Notes under the pieces: generated by a model | What the model was told of the DNA's origin: nothing | What the model saw: the letters and a program-made list of their open reading frames with translations, nothing else | Databases searched by the model: none | From: Acidimicrobiales bacterium | GTDB lineage: Bacteria > Actinomycetota > Acidimicrobiia > Acidimicrobiales > RAAP-2 | Reading direction: 5' to 3' | DNA: 64,000 bases | NCBI GenBank assembly: GCA_017883135.1 | Contig: JADGOE010000003.1 | Location: 1-64,000, forward strand | Shown here: in pieces, positions 6,650 to 17,994 of the stretch | How the letters are laid out: every line of letters starts with the position of its first letter | How positions within the stretch are numbered: the stretch's first letter is position 1 | Program-made: the position numbers and the translations under genes

Positions 6650-7594
6650 ATGGCCGTACCAATTTACACCCAGGCGACAATCGCCATCATCTGGGATTTT
6701 GACCGCACAATAATTCCCGGATACTCTCAAACGCCACTCTTCGCCGCCTATGGCATCGATAGTAAGACATTCTGGGATGAGACGAATGCGCTTGTCCACC
6801 ATTATCAGAAGCGCAACTTACGTGTAGCCAAGGATACGGCCTACCTCAATCACATCCTCACCTACGTTGAGCAAGGCAAATTCGCTGGCTTAACGAACTC
6901 CAAGCTTCGAGAGCTTGGCAGCGAGATCCCCGTTTGCCCGGGGATGCCTGAATTTATGAGTTCAATCCAACAACACGTTGCGAAAAACCCGAGGTACGAG
7001 TCCAACGGGGTCACATTGGAGCACTACATCATTTCGACTGGAATCCGCCCTCTTATCGAAGGCAGTGCCATCGGTACGCACGTTGAAGGGATCTGGGCCA
7101 ATGAGTTCATCGACCAGCCCCCGGCCCCCGGATATCTCGCGGATGGTCATGAGTTCGGCGAAGAGTCCGAAATTCGGCAGGTCGGATATACCATTGACAA
7201 CACTTCGAAGACGCGCGCTATCTTCGAGATAAACAAGGGGCCGGGAGTCGATGTTAATTCTCGAGTCGATGAGGGGGAGAGGCGAGTTCCGATTCGGAAC
7301 ATGATCTATATCGCCGATGGCCCGAGTGATGTCCCAGTATTCTCAATCGTTCAGAAATTCGGCGGAAGATCGCTCGGCGTTTACCAGACTGGCGAGCATG
7401 AAAACTTTGCGCAAGTCAAGCAGCTGGAGGACGAATCTCGAGTCAACAGTATCGCTGAAGCCAATTACTTGCCAGATAGCCAGGCCAGCTTGTGGATTCG
7501 GACGACGGTTGACGAAATCGCTACTGCTATCTGCAATCGTCGGGATGCCTGGTTTGAATTCGTTCCTCGACCCCCGGGCCACGTCACCGACTGA
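6650..7594 (+). CDS. HAD-superfamily phosphatase-like cargo protein
   Basis: A 314-residue protein with the HAD motifs in order: motif I IIWDFDRTIIP (about residues 13-23, DxDxT), motif II IISTGI (Thr or Ser, about 127-132), and motif IV YIADGPSDVPVF (about 225-236, acidic pair). This indicates an aspartate-nucleophile hydrolase acting on a phosphorylated small molecule; the substrate is unknown. The cap between motifs I and II is large (about 100 residues) and helical. Codon third positions are much less GC-rich than in neighbouring chromosomal genes, a sign of transfer. It may be co-transcribed with the orphan ORF at 6239 and is convergent with the integrase. Confidence 0.85.
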   Translation: MAVPIYTQATIAIIWDFDRTIIPGYSQTPLFAAYGIDSKTFWDETNALVHHYQKRNLRVAKDTAYLNHILTYVEQGKFAGLTNSKLRELGSEIPVCPGMPEFMSSIQQHVAKNPRYESNGVTLEHYIISTGIRPLIEGSAIGTHVEGIWANEFIDQPPAPGYLADGHEFGEESEIRQVGYTIDNTSKTRAIFEINKGPGVDVNSRVDEGERRVPIRNMIYIADGPSDVPVFSIVQKFGGRSLGVYQTGEHENFAQVKQLEDESRVNSIAEANYLPDSQASLWIRTTVDEIATAICNRRDAWFEFVPRPPGHVTD

Positions 7595-7732
7595 GCTGAG
7601 GTCTGCAAACGGTCCGGAATGCACGTTGCCCAGTCCCCCAAAATTGTGAACCGGTCTGTTATCCCCGGAGACTCTGGTCAGTGCGTCGGAGCTTCGGGCA
7701 CTCCAGGGCTTGAACTCATTTCCCTTTTCACC

Positions 7733-8953
7733 TCAGCCAAGAGTCAAGGCTGCCCCGAGAACTCCGGCCGCTTCCCGATCTCGTTCTGGTAACGCATGCG
7801 CGTAACGATCGAGCGTCATGGTCGCCTTAGCGTGTCCGTGCCGCTCAGCCACAGTGCGAATGTCCACCCCTGCGGCAATCAGCGTCGTGACGGAGAAGTG
7901 CCGAATGTCGTGGAATCGAAACGACCAGCGCTCCCCTGCCGGCAATTCGGCACGCTTCGCCTTCGACCGTATTTTCCGTAGTTTGTCCAGGGCCGGCCGC
8001 TCCATCGTCTGACACAGTTTTCCGAACCTGTGTGTCAGTGTGTCCGGGTTGACGGGGATTCCACCGTTGGCGTTGTATGACAACACGTAGGGGTCCTCCA
8101 CGAGCGGCGAACCCGCACGTTCCGACAACCGGATCATGTAGGCCTGTCTCCGCTTCAACACCTCGATGCCAATCGGATCGAGGGCCAGTTCACGGCTCGC
8201 GTGGGTCTTCGTAGGCCCCGTGTGCTGTTCTCCTCGCGCCACTGTGAGCGATCGGGCGATGGTCACCCTGCCAACGACGAAATCGACGTCCGACCATCTG
8301 AGAGCGACGAGCTCGCCTCTGCGAGCCCCGGTCAGAGCAGCGAGAGCCACGGCTGTACCGAGCACCGGATCCTCGCTGTCCGCAACCTTGACCAACTCGG
8401 ACAACTGCTTCGGAGTCGGCACGAGCATCGCCTTACGGACAGGTTGCGGTGGTGTGGACCGGTCCGTGGGGGCCTTGTCGATCCATCCCCACTTCACTGC
8501 TTGACGGCACGCTGCAGACAGGATGGCGTGGTACTGGTGCACGGTCGACGGCGACAGCCCTTCCTCGAGCCACATTCTATAGGCCCCGTCGAGCGCGTCA
8601 GGCTCAAGCTTGTCGAGCCTCACGGTGCCGAGCATGGGCCGGATCCGGCTGTTGATCTTCGAACGGTTCTCGTACACGGTTCGGGGGCGTTGCCTCTGCG
8701 AGGCGAAATCCAGCCACTTGTCCAGCAATTGCCCCACCGTCGCGGTCGTTCGCTTGAACATCCCGGCCTCGACCTCGGCCACGAGGGCGCTGAGTGCCTT
8801 GGATGCGGCACGCTCGGTGCCTGTGAATGTGCGGGCCACCTGGCGCGGTTTGCCGGTCACCGGGTCAGGGCCAGCGAAGGCACGCAATTGCCAGTGGCCA
8901 GGCGTGCGCTCGCGCATTGTCCCAGGTCGATTCGTACTGCTGGTCCTTGCCAT
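7733..8953 (-). CDS. Tyrosine recombinase / integrase
   Basis: A 406-residue integrase. It has an N-terminal Arm-binding region (about residues 15-60, GHWQLRAFAGPDPVTGKPRQ) and a core-binding SAM-like domain (about 65-165). The catalytic domain shows the first Arg in TGARRGELVALRW, the HxxR box HDIRH, the later His in RHGHAK, and the nucleophile Tyr in TLDRYAH. All catalytic residues are present, so it should be active. Its start lies 86 bp from the 3' end of tRNA-Ile, the usual attachment position for such enzymes. It is transcribed away from the tRNA and convergent with the HAD gene. Confidence 0.95.
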   Translation of the reverse strand: MARTSSTNRPGTMRERTPGHWQLRAFAGPDPVTGKPRQVARTFTGTERAASKALSALVAEVEAGMFKRTTATVGQLLDKWLDFASQRQRPRTVYENRSKINSRIRPMLGTVRLDKLEPDALDGAYRMWLEEGLSPSTVHQYHAILSAACRQAVKWGWIDKAPTDRSTPPQPVRKAMLVPTPKQLSELVKVADSEDPVLGTAVALAALTGARRGELVALRWSDVDFVVGRVTIARSLTVARGEQHTGPTKTHASRELALDPIGIEVLKRRQAYMIRLSERAGSPLVEDPYVLSYNANGGIPVNPDTLTHRFGKLCQTMERPALDKLRKIRSKAKRAELPAGERWSFRFHDIRHFSVTTLIAAGVDIRTVAERHGHAKATMTLDRYAHALPERDREAAGVLGAALTLG

Positions 8954-9038
8954 GCCCTTACGTTACCGGCCCTCGGACCTTTTTAGGACTTCCGTAGGAC
9001 ATTGGCACTTGCGGTGATTCGAAAAAGTGCCTCTGACC

Positions 9039-9115
9039 TGGTGGGGCTAGCAAGAATCGAACTTGCGACCTCAGCATTATCAGTGCTGCGCTCTAACCAA
9101 CTGAGCTATAGCCCC
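9039..9115 (-). tRNA. tRNA-Ile (GAT anticodon), likely integration target
   Basis: On the minus strand: acceptor GGGGCTA/TAGCCCC, D-arm AGCTCAGTTGGTTAGAGC, anticodon loop CTGATAA with GAT, T-arm GCAAGTTCGATTCTTGC, and CCA encoded at the 3' end (77 nt). Its 3' end faces the integrase gene. The gene is intact on the chromosomal side, as expected when an element carries a copy of the tRNA 3' part. Confidence 0.98.
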
Positions 9116-9467
9116 TTCAGGGAATCCGTCCCGCTTCGGGAGTCTCCGTCCCTATTCTGTCCCACAACCGTGCGTCACATGTCTGGGTGGTAGATGGCAC
9201 GGCTTGTACGAACGTAGGAACGCCCGGGTCGGGAGTACGGCGATCCAGAGTGTACGCCGAGCGGGACACCCCTTCGCCGGCAACCCGGTCCAGAGCCATT
9301 GAACGTTCCGCTGATCAGGGGCGGCTGCCCGAGAAGTGCTGCCCGAACAAGTGGCCGAGGTTGGCTCTCAATTGCTCGATCCGGACCAGGTGGGCATCGA
9401 CAGGGCTCCAACGGCGTGCGGCTAGTGTTGCCGCCACGGAAGATTGCCACGGCGGAAGGACTCACCC
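9116..9467. other. Spacer upstream of tRNA-Ile and membrane gene
   Basis: The 352 bp hold no supported gene. They must carry the tRNA-Ile promoter (minus strand) and the promoter of the membrane protein at 9468. A TAGTGT hexamer about 50 bp upstream of that start fits a -10 element. No repeat was found. Confidence 0.5.
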
Positions 9468-10301
9468 ATGAACAGTGTCATGACCACGGTTACGACAACG
9501 ATGCCGGGGCTCACGGACGGCACTTCACTACCCAACTACCCGAGCGTCTCGGGACCCTACCCTGTTCAGGGGGGAGGATCGGGCTTCTCATCTACCTCGA
9601 GTTCAGCTCTGGGATTTGCCTCGTTCGCAGGAGGACTCGTAGGAGTCCTGATGATCTTGGTTCTGGTGGCACTGGTAGGTCTCGTCGTCATCGTCGTGGT
9701 GGCAAATCGAGCCGACCCCGATCCAAGCGGGCACCGGCCCCAGTCCGTCTTCTACTTCGCCGTCTCGTTCGTCACGATCACGACCTCGATCATCGGATCA
9801 GCGGTGGTGGTGTCGGCGCTGGTCCGACTCATCGGCAGCCACTCCGGATCCATCACCGACTCGGTCGCCCGCTCGGTGGTGCTGGGTGGTCTGGTCACGG
9901 TCGTCGGCATGTTCCTACTGGTCACCCACCTTCGGCGTGGACTGACGCTGGCTCGAGCCGATGCGGAGGCACCGAGTCCCTCGCGCCGTGTCGGTCAGAG
10001 CTACGTGTCGGCCGTCGCCTTTGTGTCGGTCGTGGCGCTTCTCGTCGTCACCGTGCTGTCGGCCTACTTGGTTTTCGCCATCGCGGGGCCAGGCGTGTTC
10101 GGCTCCTTCGGCGGTCGTACGTCCGCGTTCCGATTCCTCATCGACACCGTGTATCTGGGCGCGGTGGCCTGCCTCGTGCTGTGGACCCACCGCAATCTCG
10201 TGTCCCCCGGCCTGTCCACCTTCGGAAACGGTTTCGGCCACAGCCGGCCCGACGGCACCCCGGCGGTAGCGGCAATCCCACCGCTGGATCCGCCCGCATA
10301 G
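9468..10301 (+). CDS. Four-helix membrane protein of unknown function
   Basis: The ATG at 9468 follows a GGAAGG ribosome-binding site; an ATG 8 codons upstream lacks one. The 277-residue product has a Gly/Ser/Pro-rich N-terminus of about 45 residues and then four hydrophobic segments (about 52-78, 95-120, 135-160, 190-220), with a further weaker one near 240. Loops such as FVTITTSIIGSAVVVSALVR recall DUF5671-type four-helix proteins, but I am not sure of that assignment. It is a single gene next to gyrA, in the chromosomal rather than the island part. No catalytic residues were recognised. Confidence 0.7.
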   Translation: MNSVMTTVTTTMPGLTDGTSLPNYPSVSGPYPVQGGGSGFSSTSSSALGFASFAGGLVGVLMILVLVALVGLVVIVVVANRADPDPSGHRPQSVFYFAVSFVTITTSIIGSAVVVSALVRLIGSHSGSITDSVARSVVLGGLVTVVGMFLLVTHLRRGLTLARADAEAPSPSRRVGQSYVSAVAFVSVVALLVVTVLSAYLVFAIAGPGVFGSFGGRTSAFRFLIDTVYLGAVACLVLWTHRNLVSPGLSTFGNGFGHSRPDGTPAVAAIPPLDPPA

Positions 10302-10381
10302 GTAACTCCGGGCCTGTCTCCCCCGGGAGCCAAAGGTTAACGTTGCGTGACCTCAAGGTGAACGTAGGGTAAACTCCCTAC

Positions 10382-10660
10382 ATGGAACGCTCTCTTCCCC
10401 GTGCTCAAGGCTGGTTCTCCGACCCGTACCGTCAGCACATCGCCCGTTGGTTCTCGGATGGGAGTCCGACCGCGCTGGTCCGCGATGATGGGGTGGAGTC
10501 ACGAGACCCCCCACCAAATTCCCCCTACACCGCCAAACTCGAACCGGTTGCAGAAACCGAAGGCGAATTGCTCCACTCTCACCTCAGAGGGCGACGATCC
10601 GATCGAGATTCCGGGGTCAATGCGATCTGGGACATCTTCGTCGCGACAGGCGGCGACTGA
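10382..10660 (+). CDS. Small DUF2510-like protein
   Basis: A 92-residue protein. Residues 10-37 (GWFSDPYRQHIARWFSDG) follow the DUF2510 pattern seen at the ends of many actinobacterial membrane proteins (GWYPDP ... RWWDG), here without a membrane segment. A TAAACT hexamer at 10370-10375 ends 6 nt before the ATG, so the transcript is probably leaderless. The C-terminal half has no recognisable fold. It is convergent with gyrA (27 bp apart). Function unknown. Confidence 0.6.
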   Translation: MERSLPRAQGWFSDPYRQHIARWFSDGSPTALVRDDGVESRDPPPNSPYTAKLEPVAETEGELLHSHLRGRRSDRDSGVNAIWDIFVATGGD

Positions 10661-10687
10661 CTGCACCCGATGGCCCTGCTGGCCGAG

Positions 10688-13171
10688 TTAGGCGTCCCCG
10701 GCCACCTCTCCAGCCACGGGTGCCACTGCGGCCACCGCATCTCCCTCGCCCAGGTTCATGACCCGCACACCAGTCGCGTCCCTGCCCTGCGACGCGATCT
10801 CCCGCACAGCGGTGCGGATCACCACTCCCGAAGTGGAGATGAGCAGGATTTCGTCCTCGAGCCCGGCCATAAACGCAGCCACGACGCGCCCGCGCTTGGC
10901 GGTGAGCCGGATCCCGCGCACGCCCTGGCCGCCCCGGGCCTGGCTGTTGAAGCGCTCGACCTTGGTCCTCTTGCCGTATCCGGCATCGGTGATCAACAAG
11001 ATGTCCGCCTCGTCACGGGCGATGTCACACGACACCACTTCATCCCCGGCTTTGAGCCGCACGCCACGGACGCCCGCGGCGTCACGTCCCATGGCCCGCA
11101 CGTCGCCCTCGGAGAAGCGAATGGTCATCCCCGAGCTGGTGACCAGAAACACTTCGTCGTCGCCGTGGGTCTCCACAACCCGTACCAGCTCGTCCCCTTC
11201 GCGGAGGTTGATGGCGATGAAACCCTCGCGACGTGACTTGTCGTACTCACTGTACGCCGTCTTCTTCACCTGGCCCAACTTGGTGCTGAACACCAGGTAG
11301 TTGTCGGCAGAGAAGTCGCGGGTACCGATGATCGCCTGAATCACCTCTTTCGGTGCCAACGGCAGCAGGTTGACGATTGCGGTTCCGCGGGCAGTGCGCT
11401 CCTTCATGGGGATCTCGAGCGCCCGCAACCGGAAGACCCGTCCCCGGTTGGAGAAGAACAGGAGATGGGCGTGGGCAGAAGTGTGCACCACGTCATCGAT
11501 CAGGTCTTCCTCTTTGAGTTTGGCGCCCTGCACGCCGCGCCCACCCCGGCCTTGGGTCCGGAACGCATCTGCCGAAACGGCCTTCACATAGCCCGCCCGG
11601 CTCATGGTAACGACCAGTTCCTCATCATCCACCAGGTCCTCGACGTTCATGTCACCGGGGTCGTGGGTGATCACGGTCCGGCGCTCGTTGGCGAATTTCT
11701 CGCGGATCTCACCAAGTTCGGTGGCGATGACGCCACGCAGTTTGACCGGGTCGTCGAGGATCGACTGCAATTCGGCGATCTCGAGCAAGAGCTTGGCCAA
11801 CTCCTCTTCGAGATTCGACCGGCCCAGCCGGGTCAGCCGGGCCAAGGTCATGTCCAGGATGTGGTTGGCCTGCTCCTCCGAGAAGTCGAACGGGGCGGCC
11901 CGCAGGGCTGCGAGCGCATCCGGCCGATCGTCCGAGCCGCGAATGGCGGCGATCACCGCGTCCAGCATGTCGATGGCCTTGAGCAGTCCTTCGACCACAT
12001 GGGCCCGGGCCCGGGCCTTGTCGAGGAGGAACTGGGACCGGCGTGTGACCACCTCGACCTGGTGGGCCACGTAGTGGGTCAGCATCTGAGCAACATTGAG
12101 CGTGCGCGGTACCCCATCGACCAGCGCCACGGCATTGACGCTGAACGTCGTTTGCATGGGTGTCTGCTTGAACAAGTTGTTGAGGACCACGTTGGCGTTG
12201 GCGTCGCGCTTCAGGCGGATCACCAGGCGGGTCTTGCCACCAGACGAGTCGTCCTGGGCCTCGGCGATGCCGTCGAGGTCGCCGGCGCGGACCAGGTCCT
12301 CGATCTTCTTCGACACCGATGCGATCGAGGTCTGGTACGGCATCTCGGTGACCACGATGCGGGTCTCGCCGGCGCGACCCTCTTCGATCTCCGCAACGGC
12401 ACGCAACTTGATGGAGCCTCTCCCGGTGCGCAGTGCGTCCAAAATACCCTGGCGCCCCAGGATCAGTGCCCCGGTCGGAAAGTCGGGTCCCTTGACGAAC
12501 GCCATCAGATCGTCAGGCGTGGCATCCGGGTTCTCGAGCAAGTAGGTGGTGGCGTCGATGACCTCGCCCAGGTTGTGGGGCGGGATGTTGGTGGCCATCC
12601 CCACCGCGATCCCCTGCGATCCGTTGACCAGCATGTTGGGAAATCGGGCCGGCAGGACGGTCGGTTCCTCGGAGGTGGCGTCATAGTTGGGGGCGAAATC
12701 GACCGTCTCCTGGTCGATCCCGTTCATCAACTCGAGCGCCAGTGATCCCAACCGGCATTCGGTGTAACGCATCGCGGCCGGGCCCTCGTCCGGGCCGGTG
12801 CCTCCGAAGTTGCCGTGGCCGTCGATCAGGGGATGGCGCATGGAGAAGTCCTGCACCATGCGGGCCAAAGCCTCGTAGATCGCCGAGTCGCCGTGCGGGT
12901 GGTAGGAGCCCATGACGTCGCCGACCACCTTGGCGCACTTGGTGTGCGGCCGATCGGGAAGCAGCCGCTGGTCGTACATCGAGTAGAGGATCCTCCGGTG
13001 GACCGGCTTCAGTCCGTCACGCACGTCAGGGAGGGCCCGCGACACGATGACCGACATCGAGTACTCGAGGAAGGACCGCTCCATCTCTTCTTGGATCTCG
13101 ATGGGCTCGATGAACCCCGAGACGTCCTGGGTGTTCGAGCCACCCCGGGTGTCGTTGTCACGTCCTGGCAT
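10688..13171 (-). CDS. gyrA: DNA gyrase subunit A
   Basis: An 827-residue type IIA topoisomerase subunit that breaks and rejoins DNA for negative supercoiling in an A2B2 complex with GyrB. The N-terminal breakage-reunion domain shows the conserved [16 protein letters not shown] region and the catalytic Tyr in AAMRYTE. The C-terminal domain has beta-pinwheel repeats, with the GyrA-box-like motif QGRGGRGV near residue 550. At the position of E. coli Asp87 the residue is Glu, a conservative change inside the quinolone-resistance region; the Ser83 position is Ser. It is 91 bp downstream of gyrB on the same strand. Confidence 0.99.
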   Translation of the reverse strand: MPGRDNDTRGGSNTQDVSGFIEPIEIQEEMERSFLEYSMSVIVSRALPDVRDGLKPVHRRILYSMYDQRLLPDRPHTKCAKVVGDVMGSYHPHGDSAIYEALARMVQDFSMRHPLIDGHGNFGGTGPDEGPAAMRYTECRLGSLALELMNGIDQETVDFAPNYDATSEEPTVLPARFPNMLVNGSQGIAVGMATNIPPHNLGEVIDATTYLLENPDATPDDLMAFVKGPDFPTGALILGRQGILDALRTGRGSIKLRAVAEIEEGRAGETRIVVTEMPYQTSIASVSKKIEDLVRAGDLDGIAEAQDDSSGGKTRLVIRLKRDANANVVLNNLFKQTPMQTTFSVNAVALVDGVPRTLNVAQMLTHYVAHQVEVVTRRSQFLLDKARARAHVVEGLLKAIDMLDAVIAAIRGSDDRPDALAALRAAPFDFSEEQANHILDMTLARLTRLGRSNLEEELAKLLLEIAELQSILDDPVKLRGVIATELGEIREKFANERRTVITHDPGDMNVEDLVDDEELVVTMSRAGYVKAVSADAFRTQGRGGRGVQGAKLKEEDLIDDVVHTSAHAHLLFFSNRGRVFRLRALEIPMKERTARGTAIVNLLPLAPKEVIQAIIGTRDFSADNYLVFSTKLGQVKKTAYSEYDKSRREGFIAINLREGDELVRVVETHGDDEVFLVTSSGMTIRFSEGDVRAMGRDAAGVRGVRLKAGDEVVSCDIARDEADILLITDAGYGKRTKVERFNSQARGGQGVRGIRLTAKRGRVVAAFMAGLEDEILLISTSGVVIRTAVREIASQGRDATGVRVMNLGEGDAVAAVAPVAGEVAGDA

Positions 13172-13262
13172 GCCGTGTCCCTATCTGTGTCACTGCATCT
13201 GTGCCGCAACGCCTCGTGCCGGCCCTGGGCGGTCCTTGTCGGAAGCAGGATCGATCGCTGCC

Positions 13263-15224
<1,962 letters not shown>

Positions 15225-15382
15225 TCAACATTGTTCGACTGAGCGAGAACCAGCGCACCAAGATCGCCTCCGATGCGCTGCGTGCGCTCTCGAGGCTGCG
15301 GCGATTCCCTGATTCCGATGCTCCAGTGTAGCCCCCCGGTGCGACACCCCGGGCTGATGCCCTCCACTCACAAATGACCGAA

Positions 15383-15706
15383 TCATCTGCGAACCCGGAC
15401 TTCGAGGCGATTGGGTCGCTCCACTCCGGCCTGCTCGGCCACCCGGTCGAGCAGATCGTCGCCCAAGTGTCGGACCTGCGTGGCCCAGGCCGGGTGGTCG
15501 ACGGTCACCACCAGGGATTCCTTGTCGAGTCGAAGCGGTTGCACGTGAACGGCCATCGCAGCTCCGACGATCTCGTCCCACCGGGCGAACAAGCGTCCAA
15601 GGCCCCTCGGGTCGGGCATACCCAGGCGCCGCGACACCGCGTCGAGCGAGGTGTCGAGCGAACGGGGGCCACGATCCCCTCCTTCGTAGGAGTCGCGACC
15701 CTTCAC
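15383..15706 (-). CDS. dciA: DciA-like DUF721 protein
   Basis: A 107-residue protein of the DUF721 family. Its KH-like core (about residues 38-105) shows RWDEIVGAAMAVHVQPLRLDKESLVVTV and the end HLGDDLLDRVAE. DciA loads or stimulates the replicative helicase DnaB in bacteria that lack DnaC/DnaI, and a dnaB gene is at 42502-43890. The start overlaps the recF stop by 4 bp, so the two are translationally coupled, as in Mycobacterium. The first 25 residues are probably unstructured. Confidence 0.9.
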   Translation of the reverse strand: MKGRDSYEGGDRGPRSLDTSLDAVSRRLGMPDPRGLGRLFARWDEIVGAAMAVHVQPLRLDKESLVVTVDHPAWATQVRHLGDDLLDRVAEQAGVERPNRLEVRVRR

Positions 15707-16803
15707 CCCTCGGTACCGCTCCCGGTCGGCGCGACGTGCCCACCGGCCACGACCGCATAGACCTTGGCGGCGGCGACCTCAGGCGGCGCGGGAAGGGCGG
15801 TGGTCAACAAGGTCTGCCCGGGGGGCAGCCCGGCCAGCAGGGCCCGGGCCCGGAACGGGTCGAGTTCGGAGAAGACGTCGTCGAGGAGGAGGACCGGCGC
15901 CGACCCCAGACGTTGAGTGGCCAATTGGTGGGCGGCAAGTCGGAGGGCGAGGGCGAGAGACCGCTGCTCCCCTTGGGACGCATGGGTCCGGCTGGGAAGT
16001 CCGTGCAGGGAGAGTTCCAACTCGTCCCGGTGCGGGCCGACCAGCGAAATGCCACGGGCCACGTCATCGACCCGCGATTGGGACAGGGCGTCATCGAGCG
16101 GGCCTGTCCATGACCGTCTGTAGTCGAGGCTGACGGGCGTCGGCTGCCCGGCCAACCGTGCGTAGTGGGCCTCGGCGATCGGGGCAAGTTGCTCGACCAA
16201 CTCCTCGCGTGCTTCCACCAGCAAGGTGCCGGCGGCACCAAGTCGGGTGTCCCACACGTCGAGCGTCGCTGCCGTTTCCGGGCCGAGCCGCCGGCCCATG
16301 GTGCGAAGTAGTGCCGCCCGCTGGCGCAGGATCTTCTCGACGTCCTCCACTGATCGTGCTGCCTTTGGATCCACCACGGCCAAGGTCTCGTCCAGAAACC
16401 GGCGGCGTTGCGCCGGCCCGGAGCGGACCACTCCGATGTCCTCGGGCGAGAACACCGTGGTCCGCAGTGCATCATGGAGGTCACCGCGACGCCGGACGGT
16501 CTGCCGGTTGACCATGGTCCGTGAGCGGCCGGTCGCCGAAAGTTCCGCCTCGATGGTCACCGCGCGGTCGCCGACCAATGTCTGAGCCCGCAAGATCGAT
16601 TGCTGGCAGCCCTGGCGGACCATGGCCTCACGGGGAGAACCACGAAACGACTGCAAGGTGGACAGGTAGGCGACCGCCTCGAGCAAGCTGGTTTTGCCGG
16701 CGGCGTTGAGCCCGGTGATCACGGTGGTGCCCAGCGGGTCCGGCTCGATCGTGGTCTCGGCGATGTTCCGGAAGTCGGAGACGCTCAACGAGACGAGGTG
16801 CAC
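15703..16803 (-). CDS. recF: DNA replication and repair ATPase RecF
   Basis: A 366-residue SMC-like ABC ATPase that helps load RecA at gapped DNA. Walker A GLNAAGKTSLL lies at about residues 33-43, the ABC signature ASQGEQRSLALALRLA near 275, and Walker B VLLLDDVFSELD near 305. The coiled-coil-like arm lies between. It follows dnaN by 24 bp and overlaps dciA by 4 bp, so dnaN-recF-dciA is one operon. Confidence 0.98.
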   Translation of the reverse strand: MHLVSLSVSDFRNIAETTIEPDPLGTTVITGLNAAGKTSLLEAVAYLSTLQSFRGSPREAMVRQGCQQSILRAQTLVGDRAVTIEAELSATGRSRTMVNRQTVRRRGDLHDALRTTVFSPEDIGVVRSGPAQRRRFLDETLAVVDPKAARSVEDVEKILRQRAALLRTMGRRLGPETAATLDVWDTRLGAAGTLLVEAREELVEQLAPIAEAHYARLAGQPTPVSLDYRRSWTGPLDDALSQSRVDDVARGISLVGPHRDELELSLHGLPSRTHASQGEQRSLALALRLAAHQLATQRLGSAPVLLLDDVFSELDPFRARALLAGLPPGQTLLTTALPAPPEVAAAKVYAVVAGGHVAPTGSGTEG

Positions 16804-16827
16804 GAGCCCGAGGACAGCGTTGGGACG

Positions 16828-17994
16828 CTACGAGACCCGCACGGGCATCAGCAAGTAGCGGAAGTCGGTCTGCTCGGCGGCGCGCACCGTAGCCGGCTTG
16901 CTGGCATCGACCGTCTCGAGCAGCACCTCGTCGCCCGACACCGCCTCCACCCCGTCGATCAGATAGGCCGGGTTGAAGGCAATCGTCAGCTCCTCACCCT
17001 CGAAGTCGGCGTCCACTGTCTCGCTGGCGTCACCGACCTCTTGGGAGACAACGGTGAGATCCACTCCACCTTGGCGCATGGACAGCCGGACCGGGGTGGT
17101 GTTGTCACGCACCAGCAGTCGGACCCTGCGAAGCGCATCGAGAAGCGAATCCTTCCCGACGTGCAACCGGTTCGGATACTCAGCTGGTATGAGCTGGCGG
17201 TAGTCGGGGTAGTTTCCGTCGAGCAGGCGGGTGCTCACCTTCACCTCGCCGGCGGTGAAGGTGACATCGTGGTCACCGATGGACAGCCCGACAGTCGGAA
17301 CTACTCCTGCTTGATGCTTCTCGCCATCTCCTGTGCCCCCCGAGGACGTTGTCTCCTTGGCCCCACTCCCGAGAGCGGAGAGCCGTTGCAGCTCGACCAA
17401 GGCCCGGGCCGGAACGAGAATCTGGGACGTGTCGGCAAAAGTGTCGCTCCCCTCGATGTCCCGAAGCGCCAACCTGTAGGAGTCGGTGGCCACCAACCGG
17501 ACCCCGTTTCCCTCCGGAGCGATCAGCACCCCGGTCAAGAGGGGACGGGCGTCGTCGTTCGACGCCGCCCGCACCACCTGGCGGAGTGCACTGGCCAGAC
17601 TTGCCGCTGGTAGGAAGGTGGCCGGTTGAGGGGGTTCGGGAAGCGACGGGAAGTCATCCACTGGAAACGTCCGCAGGCTGAAGCGGGAGCGCGCCGCGCC
17701 AATCTCCACCTTGTCGCCTTCGGACTCGATGGTCACAGCTCCCGGCTCGAGTGCCCGGACGATGTCGGCAAGCAGTTTGGCCGGGGCCACGCACACTCCG
17801 TCACTGATCCCAATCGCCTCGGTGGACACATGAACGGTGAGATCGAGGTCTGTCCCGATCACCGACAGGTGGTTCCCCACCGCTTCGATCCGGACTCCGC
17901 CAAGGGCCATGGACGTCGACGTACGCGAACTCACGGCGCGGCCGGCCGTAGTCAGTACCTCCACCAACGAGTCACGCTCGCATCGAAACTTCAC
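16828..17994 (-). CDS. dnaN: DNA polymerase III beta sliding clamp
   Basis: A 388-residue beta clamp with three tandem domains: about 1-120 starting MKFRCERDSLVEVL, about 128-260, and about 265-385 ending TDFRYLLMPVRVS. That last pattern is typical of clamps and forms part of the protein-binding pocket. It holds the polymerase on DNA and recruits partners through their clamp-binding motifs. A Ser/Gly-rich insert (near 210-225) lengthens the middle domain slightly. It lies downstream of dnaA across the oriC candidate. Confidence 0.99.
   Translation of the reverse strand: MKFRCERDSLVEVLTTAGRAVSSRTSTSMALGGVRIEAVGNHLSVIGTDLDLTVHVSTEAIGISDGVCVAPAKLLADIVRALEPGAVTIESEGDKVEIGAARSRFSLRTFPVDDFPSLPEPPQPATFLPAASLASALRQVVRAASNDDARPLLTGVLIAPEGNGVRLVATDSYRLALRDIEGSDTFADTSQILVPARALVELQRLSALGSGAKETTSSGGTGDGEKHQAGVVPTVGLSIGDHDVTFTAGEVKVSTRLLDGNYPDYRQLIPAEYPNRLHVGKDSLLDALRRVRLLVRDNTTPVRLSMRQGGVDLTVVSQEVGDASETVDADFEGEELTIAFNPAYLIDGVEAVSGDEVLLETVDASKPATVRAAEQTDFRYLLMPVRVS

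Larger units (their letters stand above)
268..9038. mobile_element. Accessory island between tRNA-Ala and tRNA-Ile
   Basis: This block separates two tRNA genes that are usually adjacent. It holds a tyrosine integrase beside the 3' end of tRNA-Ile, an excisionase-like protein, an XRE repressor with operator palindromes, an RHH protein with repeats, a broken secretion-type operon and cargo of lower GC. Integration at the tRNA-Ile 3' end is the natural reading. I could not find a second copy of the tRNA-Ile 3' segment at the far side, so attL is unidentified and the left boundary is only inferred. The truncated ATPase near 734 suggests decay at that end. Confidence 0.7.

Noticed and set aside
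5996-7807. 12-mer ATGCGCGTAACG shared by the XRE divergent region (6005-6016) and the integrase 3' end (7796-7807)
   Set aside because: Possible second operator or att-like core, but one copy is within integrase coding sequence and there is no further support; treated as chance.
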